A DNA stretch of 64,000 nt from Chryseobacterium suipulveris. GTDB lineage: Bacteria; Bacteroidota; Bacteroidia; Flavobacteriales; Weeksellaceae. Positions 41,355 through 49,880 of the stretch are shown here, piece by piece. Both the position numbers and the translations under genes were made by a program. The notes below the pieces were generated by a model, which was not told where the DNA came from, did not search any database, and saw nothing but the letters and a program-made list of their open reading frames with translations. Positions within the stretch are counted from its first letter, which is position 1, and each line of letters opens with the position of its first letter. The stretch lies in assembly GCF_022811685.1 (NCBI RefSeq), contig NZ_CP094532.1, positions 2,257,501-2,321,500 on the forward strand, in the 5' to 3' direction.

Positions 41355-42626
41355 ATGAACATCATCTTCAAACTCGACACGTGGCAGGAGATTTACCATT
41401 CTTTAAAGAATAACAAGCTCCGCACCTTCCTCACCATGATTGGGGTTGGTTGGGGAATGTTCCTCTTTGTGAGTTTGCTCGGTGCGGCAAAGGGAATGGA
41501 AAACGGCTTCAACAAACTGTTTTCGGGATTCGCTACGAACTCTATTTTTATGTGGGCACAGAATACCACGATTCCTTATGACGGTTTTCCGAAGGGAAGA
41601 AAAACAGAAATCCGGCTTTCCGACATTGATTTATTGGAAAAGAAAATTCCGCAAATCGACTATATCTCGCCACAAAATTCAAGGGGAAATTTCGGCAGTC
41701 CACCAGAACAAATGTCGCGAAACGGAAAAACCGCATCATATACTTTGACTGGTGATTACCCGATTGGCAACAAGATTTCGGAGAAGAAACTGATCTACGG
41801 AAGATACATTAATGACGCCGATGTTTCGGGAAATAAAAACGTTGCGGTGATTGGCGAGGAGATTTACAAGAACTTTTTCGACGCCAAAAAAAATGAAGAC
41901 CCGATCGGGAAATCCTTTAACATCAAAGGAATATTCTTTAACGTCATCGGTGTCTTTAAAGTAAAACAGGGAGGAGGCGGAATGAATAATGACAAAACCG
42001 TATTCATCCCACTTTCGACCTACACGAAAATGTACAATGACGGCGACAAAGTCGGATTTTTCGCCATCGTGAGTAAACCCGATGCAGACTTAAATGTGGT
42101 GGAAGAAAACGCCAAATCCACCCTCAAAGAAAAGTATCGCATTTCACCTGAAGACACCAATGCTTTCGGAAGTTTCAACCTTGGCAGAGAATTCGGAAAA
42201 CTCACGGGATTTTTGACGGGGATGCAGCTTTTAACCATCATCGTGGGAACACTGACCATTTTGGCGGGAGTGATTGCGATCTCGAACATCCTTTTAATTA
42301 CCGTAAAAGAAAGAACCAAAGAAATCGGAATCCGACGTGCTTTAGGCGCAAAACCATCAGAAGTACGAAACCAGATTCTATTGGAAAGTGTGGTCATCAC
42401 GCTCACTTCGGGACTGTTGGGATTTATGTTCGGAATTCTATTGTTAATGGTCATCAGCTTTTTTACCAAAGATCAGGACTCGTTTCCGTTTTACAATCCC
42501 ACCGTAAACTACGGACAGGTTTTTGCGGCAATGGCGGTGATGGTCGTTCTGGGATTGATTATCGGAATGATTCCCGCGCAGCGAGCGGTGAAGATTCGGC
42601 CGATTGAAGCGTTGAGGAGCGAATGA
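41355..42626 (+). CDS. MacB-type FtsX-fold ABC permease, second copy
   Basis: 423 residues. The architecture is the same as the first permease: N-terminal helix GVGWGMFLFVSLLGAAKG, periplasmic domain with VAVIGEEIYKNFF and GKSFNIKGIFFNVIGVF, and the coupling motif KERTKEIGIRRALGAKPSEV. The two permeases are clearly paralogous but well diverged. They probably form a heterodimer with one ATPase gene. The block of tandem repeats lies directly upstream. Confidence 0.92.
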   Translation: MNIIFKLDTWQEIYHSLKNNKLRTFLTMIGVGWGMFLFVSLLGAAKGMENGFNKLFSGFATNSIFMWAQNTTIPYDGFPKGRKTEIRLSDIDLLEKKIPQIDYISPQNSRGNFGSPPEQMSRNGKTASYTLTGDYPIGNKISEKKLIYGRYINDADVSGNKNVAVIGEEIYKNFFDAKKNEDPIGKSFNIKGIFFNVIGVFKVKQGGGGMNNDKTVFIPLSTYTKMYNDGDKVGFFAIVSKPDADLNVVEENAKSTLKEKYRISPEDTNAFGSFNLGREFGKLTGFLTGMQLLTIIVGTLTILAGVIAISNILLITVKERTKEIGIRRALGAKPSEVRNQILLESVVITLTSGLLGFMFGILLLMVISFFTKDQDSFPFYNPTVNYGQVFAAMAVMVVLGLIIGMIPAQRAVKIRPIEALRSE

Positions 42627-42715
42627 TAAAAGTGAATGGTGAATTTGACTTTGTCAGTGAATGGTGAATTATCTTGTGGCACCATCCGTTAAATAAAACA
42701 CCAATTCAATAATAA
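42627..42715. repeat. GTGAATGGTGAATT repeats after the second permease
   Basis: GTGAATGGTGAATT occurs twice (about 42633 and 42658) directly after the stop codon, with spacer text such as TGACTTTGTCA. The words match those at 12618-12745 and 50549-50660. Confidence 0.6.
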
Positions 42716-42745
42716 ATTGTAGAAAATATTAAAGAAATAAAATTT

Positions 42746-43942
42746 ATGAAAAAGAAGTTTACCTGGAAAAAAGCGTTGTACATATTTCTGGGACTGATAT
42801 TTGCGATTGCCCTGTTTTCCGGGATTGGATACCTGATTAAGTCCAACTCGAAGGAAAGCGAATCGTTTCTGACCAAAAAACCCGTCATCAGAACGATGGA
42901 CGACAAAGTGATGGCGACCGGAAAAATCGTTCCGCGCGAAGAGATCGAAATCAAACCGAACATGTCGGGAATCATCGACAAGGTTCTGGTTACTGAAGGC
43001 GACAAAGTTACGGCTGGTCAACTGGTGGCGACTTTGCGCATCGTTCCAAACGTTCAGAACGTGAATGCCGCACAACAGGAAATCAATAATGCAAATGTGC
43101 AGATCGGCAATGCGAGAATCAATGTCGATACGCAGCAGAAACAGTTTGCGATGCAGCAGCGGCTTTATTCGCAGGGAGTGATTTCGAAACAGGAATATCT
43201 TTCGGCACAACAGCAACTTCAGAATACGCAGCAAATCCTCAGAAACGCCCAACAACAGCTACAAACAGCGCAGAAAAACCTGATGATCGCAAGAACCGGC
43301 GCAACTCCCGAGCTTGCTGGTTTGGCGACCACGCAAATCCGTTCCAAAGCCAACGGAACCGTGTTGGAAGTTCCCGTAAAAGTTGGAAGCCAGGTAATCG
43401 AAGCGAACTCCTTTAACGCAGGAACCACGATCTGCTCCATTGCCGATTTGAATTCACTGATTTTTCAGGGAACGATCGACGAAGCACAAGCTGGAAAACT
43501 GAAAGAAGGAATGGATATGAACGTGCTGATTGGCGCGCTCCAAAACAAATCTTTCCCGGGAAGAGTCACGATGATCGCACCAAAAGGGAAGGACGAAAAC
43601 GGCACGATCAAATTCCCAATCGAGGGCGATGTCTTCAACAAAACCGACGAATACATCAGAGCAGGATTTTCTGCCAACGGCGAAATTATCCTGAGTTCGC
43701 AGAAAAACGCGATGCTTTTGGAGGAATCGCTCATTCAGTACGAAAAGGTCAACGGACAGGATTCGCCTTTCGTGGAAGTGAAGCAACCCGACGGAAAATT
43801 CAAGAAAGTAAAAGTAAAACTCGGCGCGAGCGACGGAATCAATGTTCAAATCCTTTCCGGCTTAACTAAAGACTCCGAAGTAAAAGTTTGGAATCCGAGC
43901 GACAAAGACAAGGAAGCGCTGAAAGAGAAGAAAAATAAATAA
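42746..43942 (+). CDS. MacA/HlyD-family periplasmic adaptor protein
   Basis: 398 residues. An N-terminal membrane anchor (KKALYIFLGLIFAIALFSGIGYL) precedes a barrel-sandwich domain with lipoyl-like halves (TGKIVPREEIEIKPNMSGIIDKVLV and SQVIEANSF). Between them lies a long coiled-coil hairpin rich in Gln/Asn (about 110-205). The C-terminal membrane-proximal domain is GLTKDSEVKVWNPSDK. It links the inner-membrane permease pair to an outer-membrane TolC-type channel, but no TolC-like gene is in the window. It is the last gene of the cluster, with a terminator at 43947. Confidence 0.92.
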   Translation: MKKKFTWKKALYIFLGLIFAIALFSGIGYLIKSNSKESESFLTKKPVIRTMDDKVMATGKIVPREEIEIKPNMSGIIDKVLVTEGDKVTAGQLVATLRIVPNVQNVNAAQQEINNANVQIGNARINVDTQQKQFAMQQRLYSQGVISKQEYLSAQQQLQNTQQILRNAQQQLQTAQKNLMIARTGATPELAGLATTQIRSKANGTVLEVPVKVGSQVIEANSFNAGTTICSIADLNSLIFQGTIDEAQAGKLKEGMDMNVLIGALQNKSFPGRVTMIAPKGKDENGTIKFPIEGDVFNKTDEYIRAGFSANGEIILSSQKNAMLLEESLIQYEKVNGQDSPFVEVKQPDGKFKKVKVKLGASDGINVQILSGLTKDSEVKVWNPSDKDKEALKEKKNK

Positions 43943-43946
43943 GTAG

Positions 43947-43979
43947 AAAATCCCAAAATCAGTTCGGGATTTTTGTTTT
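43947..43979. terminator. convergent terminator
   Basis: AAAATCCC / GGGATTTT stem with an 11-nt loop, followed by TTGTTTTG on the plus side. It overlaps the 3' end of the minus-strand gene at 43959, so it ends the exporter cluster and may also reduce read-through from the other side. Confidence 0.75.
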
Positions 43980-44570
43980 GCTTTTTCTAAAGAGTAACGC
44001 AAGATTGAGGAAAAGAAGCAAAAGATCCAGTGTAATCCAAACCGAAGCTTTCACGTTTTCGAGGTTGGAATCGGTGATGCGCTCCTTTGCAATTGCTGAA
44101 AGTTTGGCGCTTTGGTTAATGTAGTTTTTCACCTCGATAATCTGGTCGACATTTTTGTTGGGAACCGCGTGTTGCGAAAAATACACCTGGTTTTTCTTGC
44201 CCATAAATCCACTCAGCCAAAACTGGTCGGAAGCTTTCATATCGAGATACGCAATCCGGAAATAGTTGCTTCGGATTTTGCCCAAATGTTCGATCTGATA
44301 CTGATTTTCCGATGGCAAGCTGTCATTAACCTTTATCAAATAAAAATCAAGCGGCATCGGCAACTGATTAATCACCTGCACCGTCAAAGAATCTGTTTTG
44401 AAGGAACTTAAACTTCTTTTCGTAAAAAGGTAGATAAAAACGGCAGAAGAAATAACCACCACTGCAATCCTGAATACTTTCGCAATCGTCCTGAAACTTC
44501 CCGTTCTAATCACCGAGAAGAACAGCGCAAGACAAAGCAGGATAAACAGCAGGAAAAAGAGGTAAAACAT
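43959..44570 (-). CDS. membrane protein of unknown function
   Basis: 203 residues from the ATG at 44570; the TTG at 44576 is less likely. Two N-terminal membrane helices (about 1-25 and 32-50) are followed by a periplasmic domain of about 110 residues (TVQVINQLPMPLDFYLIKVNDSLP and onward). A C-terminal membrane helix is VKASVWITLDLLLLFLNLALLF. No family recognised. It sits alone on the minus strand after a repeat-rich spacer. Confidence 0.65.
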   Translation of the reverse strand: MFYLFFLLFILLCLALFFSVIRTGSFRTIAKVFRIAVVVISSAVFIYLFTKRSLSSFKTDSLTVQVINQLPMPLDFYLIKVNDSLPSENQYQIEHLGKIRSNYFRIAYLDMKASDQFWLSGFMGKKNQVYFSQHAVPNKNVDQIIEVKNYINQSAKLSAIAKERITDSNLENVKASVWITLDLLLLFLNLALLFRKSKTKIPN

Positions 44571-44579
44571 ACGCAAATA

Positions 44580-44749
44580 TAGAGAAAAAACTTCGCTCGA
44601 AAAGGTTAGAGATTCGGGTTTCGCGTTGGACAGACAAATTAAAAGCGAAGCTAATTCACTCGTCAGAAATTCACTCGAAGAAATTCACCAGAAAATTTTC
44701 TCCAACTCACCATCCCGATAGCTATCGGGACATCTACTCTCCCACACAA
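44580..44749. repeat. GAAATTCACTCG repeats with a TCCCGATAGCTATCGGGA palindrome
   Basis: Words of the type AATTCACTCGTCAGAAATTC and CACTCGAAGAAATTCACC fill about 44640-44700. The perfect 18-bp palindrome TCCCGATAGCTATCGGGA is at 44713-44730; an identical copy is at 50729-50746 in the same kind of context (CAC..CATCCCGATAG...). The following words (CCCACACAATCACTCC) run into the HD gene stop. Confidence 0.75.
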
Positions 44750-45394
44750 TCACTCCACCCTCCATTCCCTATAAAACTCATCCAGGAACTTCAGCATAAA
44801 ATCATGGCGTTCCTGCGCGAGTTCCTTCCCTTTCGCCGTATTCATCAAATCCTTTAGCAATAAGAGTTTTTCATAAAAATGATTGATGGTGGTCCCTTCA
44901 TTTTTCTTGTATTCTTCCTTCGTCATATTCAGTTTCGGGGGAAGATTTGGGTCGTACATCAGATTATTTTTAAAGCCACCAAAATTGAAAGTCCGTGCAA
45001 TTCCGATTGCTCCGATTGCGTCGATTCGGTCTGCATCCTGCACGATTTTTAGTTCGATGGGAATTTCTTCAGGAACTTCTCCCCTGTTTTTAAACGAGAT
45101 ATTTTTAATGATAAACAAAACCTGCTGAATAATATCCTCGGAAACATTTTGACTTTCCAGGAAATCGCGTGAAATTTTCAAGGCAAGATTTTCGTCACCA
45201 TGATGGAATTTTGAATCTGCAATATCATGAAGCAAGGCAGAAAGTTCCACCACTTCCTGATTACAGTTTTCAGTTTCTGCAATCTTTCGTGAAAGTTTCC
45301 ACACGCGTTCGATGTGAAACCAGTCGTGTCCCGCTTCCGCACCGTGCAGCTTTTCTTTGACGAAGGAAATTGTTTTTTCGATGAGCTGAGTCAT
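44750..45394 (-). CDS. HD domain phosphohydrolase (YedJ/YpgQ-like)
   Basis: 214 residues from the ATG at 45394 (MTQLIEKTISFVKEKL); a longer form from 45502 overlaps the upstream gene and is rejected. The HD metal ligands are in HDWFHIERVWKLS (H), ALLHDIADSKFHHGD (HD) and IVQDADRIDAIGA (D). The family has nucleotide or pyrophosphate hydrolysing activity in some members. The substrate here is unknown. The upstream gene ends 71 nt away with a palindromic repeat in between, which may act as terminator. Confidence 0.9.
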   Translation of the reverse strand: MTQLIEKTISFVKEKLHGAEAGHDWFHIERVWKLSRKIAETENCNQEVVELSALLHDIADSKFHHGDENLALKISRDFLESQNVSEDIIQQVLFIIKNISFKNRGEVPEEIPIELKIVQDADRIDAIGAIGIARTFNFGGFKNNLMYDPNLPPKLNMTKEEYKKNEGTTINHFYEKLLLLKDLMNTAKGKELAQERHDFMLKFLDEFYREWRVE

Positions 45395-45418
45395 AGTTTG
45401 GTTTTTGGGAACTTCAGG

Positions 45419-45451
45419 AAACCTCATAGGTTTTGAAAACCTATGAGGTTT
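45419..45451. repeat. perfect palindromic hairpin repeat
   Basis: AAACCTCATAGG / CCTATGAGGTTT around TTTTGAAAA. It shares the AGGTTTTGAAAACCT core with the palindrome at 37344-37380. It lies between the HD gene start and the lipoprotein stop, where it may double as a transcription terminator for the lipoprotein gene. Confidence 0.8.
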
Positions 45452-45464
45452 AGCGTTTTGCAAA

Positions 45465-46040
45465 TTATTTCTTGACTTCCACAAACTGGTAAACCATCCC
45501 ATTTTTTGGATTAAAAATCACCGTACTCGAATTTGGGAAACGCTTGATTTTGTAGTATTCGATATTTTTATCGTTTTTAATGTCATCAAGAAAGCTTGTG
45601 TCGATCGTATTTGCGGGAAGAAATCTTTCAAAAAAAGTCAGCTTCTCCACAATCGTGGCACCGTCGATTTTTTCGAATTCCTTTTTAGATTGCGCTTCGT
45701 TGGTCGTCGGTTGTTCCACCAAAGTTTTCAAAAGCAAATCCTTGTCGGAAGTTTTGTACTTAAAGACATAGAAAGGCGTCCCGTTCGGAAAAGCTACTTT
45801 TCTGCCCGTTTCATTCTCAAGCAAAAGATTGCTGGAATTCGGGAATATGCTGTCAAACGCTATTGTTTCGGCATTGACAATTTTGTTCAGCTGTTCGTTC
45901 ACCGTTTCCTTCACCATTTCGGTGGCTTTCTCCTGCGCCTTTTCCTTTGCGGTGGTTACGGTCTGGTTTACCGTTTCTTCAATCTTGTTGCAGGAAAACA
46001 ATGCAGTGACCGCTATAATTCCTAAAAATATTTTTTTCAT
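45465..46040 (-). CDS. lipoprotein of unknown function
   Basis: 191 residues. The lipoprotein signal MKKIFLGIIAVTALFSC has its lipobox Cys at 17. A helical segment rich in Lys, Glu and Thr follows (TTAKEKAQEKATEMVKETVNEQL) and then a mixed domain ending STVIFNPKNGMVYQFVEVKK. It is expected to be anchored in an envelope membrane. No family recognised. The sequence shows no paralogue in the window. Confidence 0.8.
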   Translation of the reverse strand: MKKIFLGIIAVTALFSCNKIEETVNQTVTTAKEKAQEKATEMVKETVNEQLNKIVNAETIAFDSIFPNSSNLLLENETGRKVAFPNGTPFYVFKYKTSDKDLLLKTLVEQPTTNEAQSKKEFEKIDGATIVEKLTFFERFLPANTIDTSFLDDIKNDKNIEYYKIKRFPNSSTVIFNPKNGMVYQFVEVKK

Positions 46041-46140
46041 TAATAATCAGTTTTGATTAAGTTTTTCGATGCTAAAAAACAGTTTACGTTTGTTTGAAAA
46101 ATTCCATCCAAAAATAAGACATTCGCACAATCGCGGCAAT

Positions 46141-47949
46141 TTAATTTTCGCGATAAGAGCTCACCAGTTTGTCGAGATTCAGACTCCTTGCGGAAGCGTC
46201 GAAAATCTCTCGGTATGTTCCATTCAAACTGATCAGTTCGTCGTGGGTACCCTTTTCTACAACTTCGCCTTTCTTCATCACATAAATCGTGTCGGAATCG
46301 AGAATCTGGGAAAGCGAGTGAGAAATAATAATCACGGTTCTGCCTTCTTTGATTGCATCAAGCGAGTTCTTGATCTGTTCCGTTGCAATCGCATCTAGAC
46401 TTGCAGTTGGTTCATCCAAGAAAATAATCGGTGGATCTTTCAGGAAAAGCCGCGCAATTGCAATCCGCTGCTGTTGACCGCCTGAAAGCTGTGTCGCGTC
46501 GTGTCTGTATTTTTCGGGGAGGTCGAGAATCTGGTCGTGAAGATAGGCCTTTTTCGCTGCAGCTTCGATCTCTTCGAAACTGGCATTCATATTTCCATAG
46601 CGGATATTGTCCTCAATACTTCCCTGAAAAATATGGTTTCTCTGCAAAACCAAACCAATATCGTCGCGAAGAAAAGTATTGTCGTAATCGTTAAGATTCA
46701 CACCATCCAATAGGATTTCGCCAGAATCGGGCAGGTAAAATTTGCATAGAAGATTAATCACCGTCGATTTTCCTGCTCCGCTCAAACCAACGAGTGCCGT
46801 AGTTTTTCCGTTTTCAATGGTCATTGAAACATCGCGGAGTGCTTTTGTTCCGTTCGGATAAGTGAAATCCACATTTCTTAACTCAAATTTTCCCTGGATG
46901 TCTTTTTCAATGAAAGTTCCGTTCGGTTCGGTTTCTTCGTCGGCATTCAAAATATCGAAATATCCTTCCGCATAAATCATCGCATCGTTCATGTCGTCAT
47001 AAATTCGGTGAAGTTGACGGATCGGCGCAGAAACATTGTTGAAAAGCAAAATATGGAGCATAATTGCACCAATCGTCATTTGCTGATCGAGAACCAGATA
47101 TACGGTGAGCAAAATAATGAGCACCACGCCAAACTGTTCGATAAAGGTTTTCAGTCCGTCGTAAATAAAGTTGGTTCTTCTTGTAAACATCTGACTTTCC
47201 ATCAGTTGCATTTGGAGATCGTATTGTTTTTTTCCTTCAAATTTCTCTCTGATAAAACTTTTAATTACCATGATGGAATTAATGAGATTCAGCAACCCCG
47301 ACGTTTTCTGCTCTCGCTGATTTCTAAGTGTACGCCGAACTCCCGAAAGTTTTTTTGCCTGGAGCGAACTCACGTAAAAATAAATCGGCACCACAAAAGT
47401 GGAAACCAAACCCACATACACATTCTGCATATACATAATGACCAAAGCGATAATTGCATTGGAAAACAGCGGAAGAATATCGATAAAGAAATTCTGAACG
47501 AGACGGGTTAAACTTTCAATCCCTCTGTCAATACGGATTTGCAGCTTACCTGATTCGTGGTTCTCATCATTAAAGTAGGCGACTCTGTAAGTCAAAATCT
47601 TGTCGATCGCCGATTGTGCCAAAACGGAACTTACATTGATCCGTATTTTTTCACCGTAGAATTTCTGACCGAAGTTGATGAAGATATTCAACAGTTCTTT
47701 TCCCAATAAAATGGCAGAAATTACGATTAACACGTGGATTCCTTCCTGCATCGGATGCGGAAGTTTGGTGAGTTCCGTAACCTCATCTACCGTATATTTC
47801 AGCACGAGTGGATTAACCTGCGCCATTAACGCACCCAAAAAAGTGAGCGCCAAAGTTCCATAGATCATCAATCGGTAAGGTTTGATGAACGGAATCAGCT
47901 GCTGGTAAATGTGGTAAAGCGTAATGGTTCTGTTGAAAGGTTTCGCCAT
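46141..47949 (-). CDS. ABC transporter, fused permease and ATPase (type IV exporter)
   Basis: 602 residues from the ATG at 47949 (MAKPFNRTITLYHIYQQL); the TTG at 47976 is less likely. Six membrane helices (about 20-310) precede the ATPase domain. The domain has Walker A GLSGAGKSTVINLL, Q-loop VLQRNHIF, signature LSGGQQQRIAIARLF, Walker B PIIFLDEPTASLD and switch His SHSLSQ. It is an MsbA-like exporter that may carry lipids or drugs; the substrate is not determined. The homologous genes of many Bacteroidetes are simply called ABC exporters. Confidence 0.92.
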   Translation of the reverse strand: MAKPFNRTITLYHIYQQLIPFIKPYRLMIYGTLALTFLGALMAQVNPLVLKYTVDEVTELTKLPHPMQEGIHVLIVISAILLGKELLNIFINFGQKFYGEKIRINVSSVLAQSAIDKILTYRVAYFNDENHESGKLQIRIDRGIESLTRLVQNFFIDILPLFSNAIIALVIMYMQNVYVGLVSTFVVPIYFYVSSLQAKKLSGVRRTLRNQREQKTSGLLNLINSIMVIKSFIREKFEGKKQYDLQMQLMESQMFTRRTNFIYDGLKTFIEQFGVVLIILLTVYLVLDQQMTIGAIMLHILLFNNVSAPIRQLHRIYDDMNDAMIYAEGYFDILNADEETEPNGTFIEKDIQGKFELRNVDFTYPNGTKALRDVSMTIENGKTTALVGLSGAGKSTVINLLCKFYLPDSGEILLDGVNLNDYDNTFLRDDIGLVLQRNHIFQGSIEDNIRYGNMNASFEEIEAAAKKAYLHDQILDLPEKYRHDATQLSGGQQQRIAIARLFLKDPPIIFLDEPTASLDAIATEQIKNSLDAIKEGRTVIIISHSLSQILDSDTIYVMKKGEVVEKGTHDELISLNGTYREIFDASARSLNLDKLVSSYREN

Positions 47950-47976
47950 AGTTTTGGGAATTGAAAAAACTTTCAA

Positions 47977-48196
47977 TTCTCTAATTTAGCAAAAATGTGA
48001 CCATTGTTGAAGCTTTCGGCAATCGGCTTTCTGCTTTTTGCTTTTTGCTTTCTGCTTTCTGCAAACTGCTATAAAAGAAATCCCCAAAATTCAAGTATCT
48101 ACTTGAATAAGATAAATTCAAAACTACCCCGTCTTCGCCGCAGGCAAATCCACCCCTTCAGAGAAGGGGAATTGATGGGGAATCGTTGGGAAGCTT
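47977..48196. repeat. low-complexity and hairpin repeats upstream of the ABC exporter
   Basis: TTTCTGCTTTTTGC words (about 48020-48065, CGGCTTTCTGCTTTTTGCTTTTTGC style) are followed by a CCCCTTC...GAAGGGGAATT hairpin at about 48150-48172. That hairpin is related to the hairpins at 53875-53910 and 54460-54530. The reverse of the first word (GCAGAAAGCTGATTGCCGA) is at 5985. No gene is seen. Confidence 0.6.
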
Positions 48197-49258
48197 TTAA
48201 GCATCAAAACGGTAACTGGTCAGAAAATGCAGTTCGGGTTTGCTTGCGACTTTCCCGTCCGATTCCGCCTGTTCGATGGAATAAGTGGAATTGATTTCCT
48301 TCTTTTGGAAAAGAAATGCATTGTTTGCATTCTTGTCAACAACATTGGCAAAGATATGCTCGATTTCAGAGTTGGAAAGCGAGGCGAAACTGATGTCCTC
48401 AAATCCGTAAAACAAACGGAGATTGTCTTCACCGGAAAATTTTTCATCCACAAAACTTTGAAACTGACTTTTGGAATCGAAATTTCCTGCCCAAATATTA
48501 TAGACAAAAGATTTCTTTTTCGGCTTGTTAAGAATATCCTGGTACACGAAATTTTCGCCGAGATACGCTTCGCGAACCTGCGGATCTTTCGCCAAATCTG
48601 CAGGAAGTCCCTCTTTCAGGATTCTTCCCTCAAACATAATGTAGGTTTTATGCGTAATCGCCAAAGTTTGCTGCACATTGTGGTCGGTAATCAGGATGCC
48701 GATATTCTTATCGACCAAGCTTCGCACAATTTTCTGGATGTCTTCTACCGCAATCGGGTCAACTCCCGCAAAAGGTTCATCAAGCAAAATAAAGTTTGGA
48801 CTTGTTGCAAGACAGCGCGCGATTTCCGTTCTTCTTCTTTCGCCACCGGAAAGAAGGTCGCCACGGTTTTTTCGAACATGCTGCAAAGAAAACTCCTCGA
48901 TCAGTTCATCGCATTTCATCTGCTGTTCGCGCTTCGAAAGATTGGTGAGCTGCAACACCCCGAGAATATTATCTTCCACGGAAAGTTTTCGGAAAACGGA
49001 AGCTTCCTGCGCCAAATAACCGATTCCCTTCTGTGCACGGTGATACATCGCATCGGAAGTAATGTCTTTATTATCAAGAAAAATCTTCCCGGAAGTGGGC
49101 TTCACCAAACCTACAATCATGTAGAACGAGGTCGTTTTTCCCGCACCGTTCGGACCAAGAAGTCCGACAATCTCGCCCTGTGAAACCTCCACCGAAACAC
49201 CTTTTACCACTTTCTTGGGGCCGTATTCCTTAATCAAATTTTCTCCGCGTAGAATCAT
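48197..49258 (-). CDS. lptB: LptB LPS export ATPase with a C-terminal Imm22-like extension
   Basis: 353 residues; LptB normally has about 240. Residues 1-240 are a complete LptB: Walker A GPNGAGKT (35-42), QEASVFRKLSVEDN, signature LLSGGERRRTEIAR (136-149), Walker B FILLDEPFAG, H193 and the ending REAYLGENFVYQ. It powers LPS transport with LptFG. Residues about 250-353 are an added domain (48197-48511) beginning FVYNIWAGNFDSKSQFQSFV and ending with NANNAFLFQK and LHFLTSYRF. This resembles the Imm22/DUF4284 immunity-type fold (the pattern W.GNF.S...). The function of such a fusion is unknown. No stop codon or break separates the two parts. Confidence 0.8.
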   Translation of the reverse strand: MILRGENLIKEYGPKKVVKGVSVEVSQGEIVGLLGPNGAGKTTSFYMIVGLVKPTSGKIFLDNKDITSDAMYHRAQKGIGYLAQEASVFRKLSVEDNILGVLQLTNLSKREQQMKCDELIEEFSLQHVRKNRGDLLSGGERRRTEIARCLATSPNFILLDEPFAGVDPIAVEDIQKIVRSLVDKNIGILITDHNVQQTLAITHKTYIMFEGRILKEGLPADLAKDPQVREAYLGENFVYQDILNKPKKKSFVYNIWAGNFDSKSQFQSFVDEKFSGEDNLRLFYGFEDISFASLSNSEIEHIFANVVDKNANNAFLFQKKEINSTYSIEQAESDGKVASKPELHFLTSYRFDA

Positions 49259-49267
49259 GGGGCAAAG

Positions 49268-49352
49268 ATAGGAAAAGTTTCAAGTTTCATGTTTCATGTT
49301 TCAAGATGTGCATTAAAACTTGGGACTTGAAAACCTGAAACTTGAAACAAAA
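49268..49352. repeat. GTTTCAA/CTTGAAAC short tandem repeats
   Basis: GTTTCAAGTTTCATGTTTCAT is followed by AACTTGGGACTTGAAAACC and GAAACTTGAAAC. They lie between lptB and the sigma gene start, with an eight-base unit of GTTTCAAG type. Related words precede asnB at 10853. Confidence 0.7.
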
Positions 49353-49376
49353 ATTCTTAAATTCGCTTCCGTAAAA

Positions 49377-49880
49377 ATGAAAGTTTTGAACGCAAAAGAG
49401 AAAGAGTTTGCCCAATTGATCCGCGATAATCAAGGTTTGATTATCAAGGTTTCCCGGCTTTACACCAACTCCAGAGAAGACGAGGAAGATCTTTTCCAGG
49501 AGATTGTGTTACAGCTTTGGCGTTCCTACGACACATTTAAAGGACAGAGCAAGATTTCGACCTGGATGTACCGAGTTGCGCTGAATACCGCGATTACGCT
49601 GTTCCGAAAGAAAACAAAATCCCCACAAACAGACGAGTTACAGGATTTTCACTACAAAGATTTTTTGGAGGATGACGAAGAAAAACAGCAGCAAATCTCG
49701 ACACTCTATAAAGTGATCAAAATGCTCCCAAATGTCGAAAGAGCTATTGTGACGATGTATCTTGACGATCTGCCGTACCGCGATATTGCGGAAAACCTCG
49801 GGATTACGGAAGTGAACGCCCGCGTGAAAATGAACCGACTGAAAAAAACCTTAAAAGAACTGATGGAAAAACATGCCTGA
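49377..49880 (+). CDS. ECF-type RNA polymerase sigma factor
   Basis: 167 residues from the ATG at 49377 (MKVLNAKEKEFAQLI). An in-frame extension upstream to 49320 runs through the tandem-repeat block and is rejected. Region 2 has TNSREDEEDLFQEIVLQLWRSYDTFKGQSKISTWMYRVALN; region 4 has LPYRDIAENLGITEVNARVKMNRLKKTLKELM. The 3' end overlaps the next gene by 8 nt, so the two are translationally coupled. The neighbour is likely its membrane-bound partner. Confidence 0.92.
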   Translation: MKVLNAKEKEFAQLIRDNQGLIIKVSRLYTNSREDEEDLFQEIVLQLWRSYDTFKGQSKISTWMYRVALNTAITLFRKKTKSPQTDELQDFHYKDFLEDDEEKQQQISTLYKVIKMLPNVERAIVTMYLDDLPYRDIAENLGITEVNARVKMNRLKKTLKELMEKHA

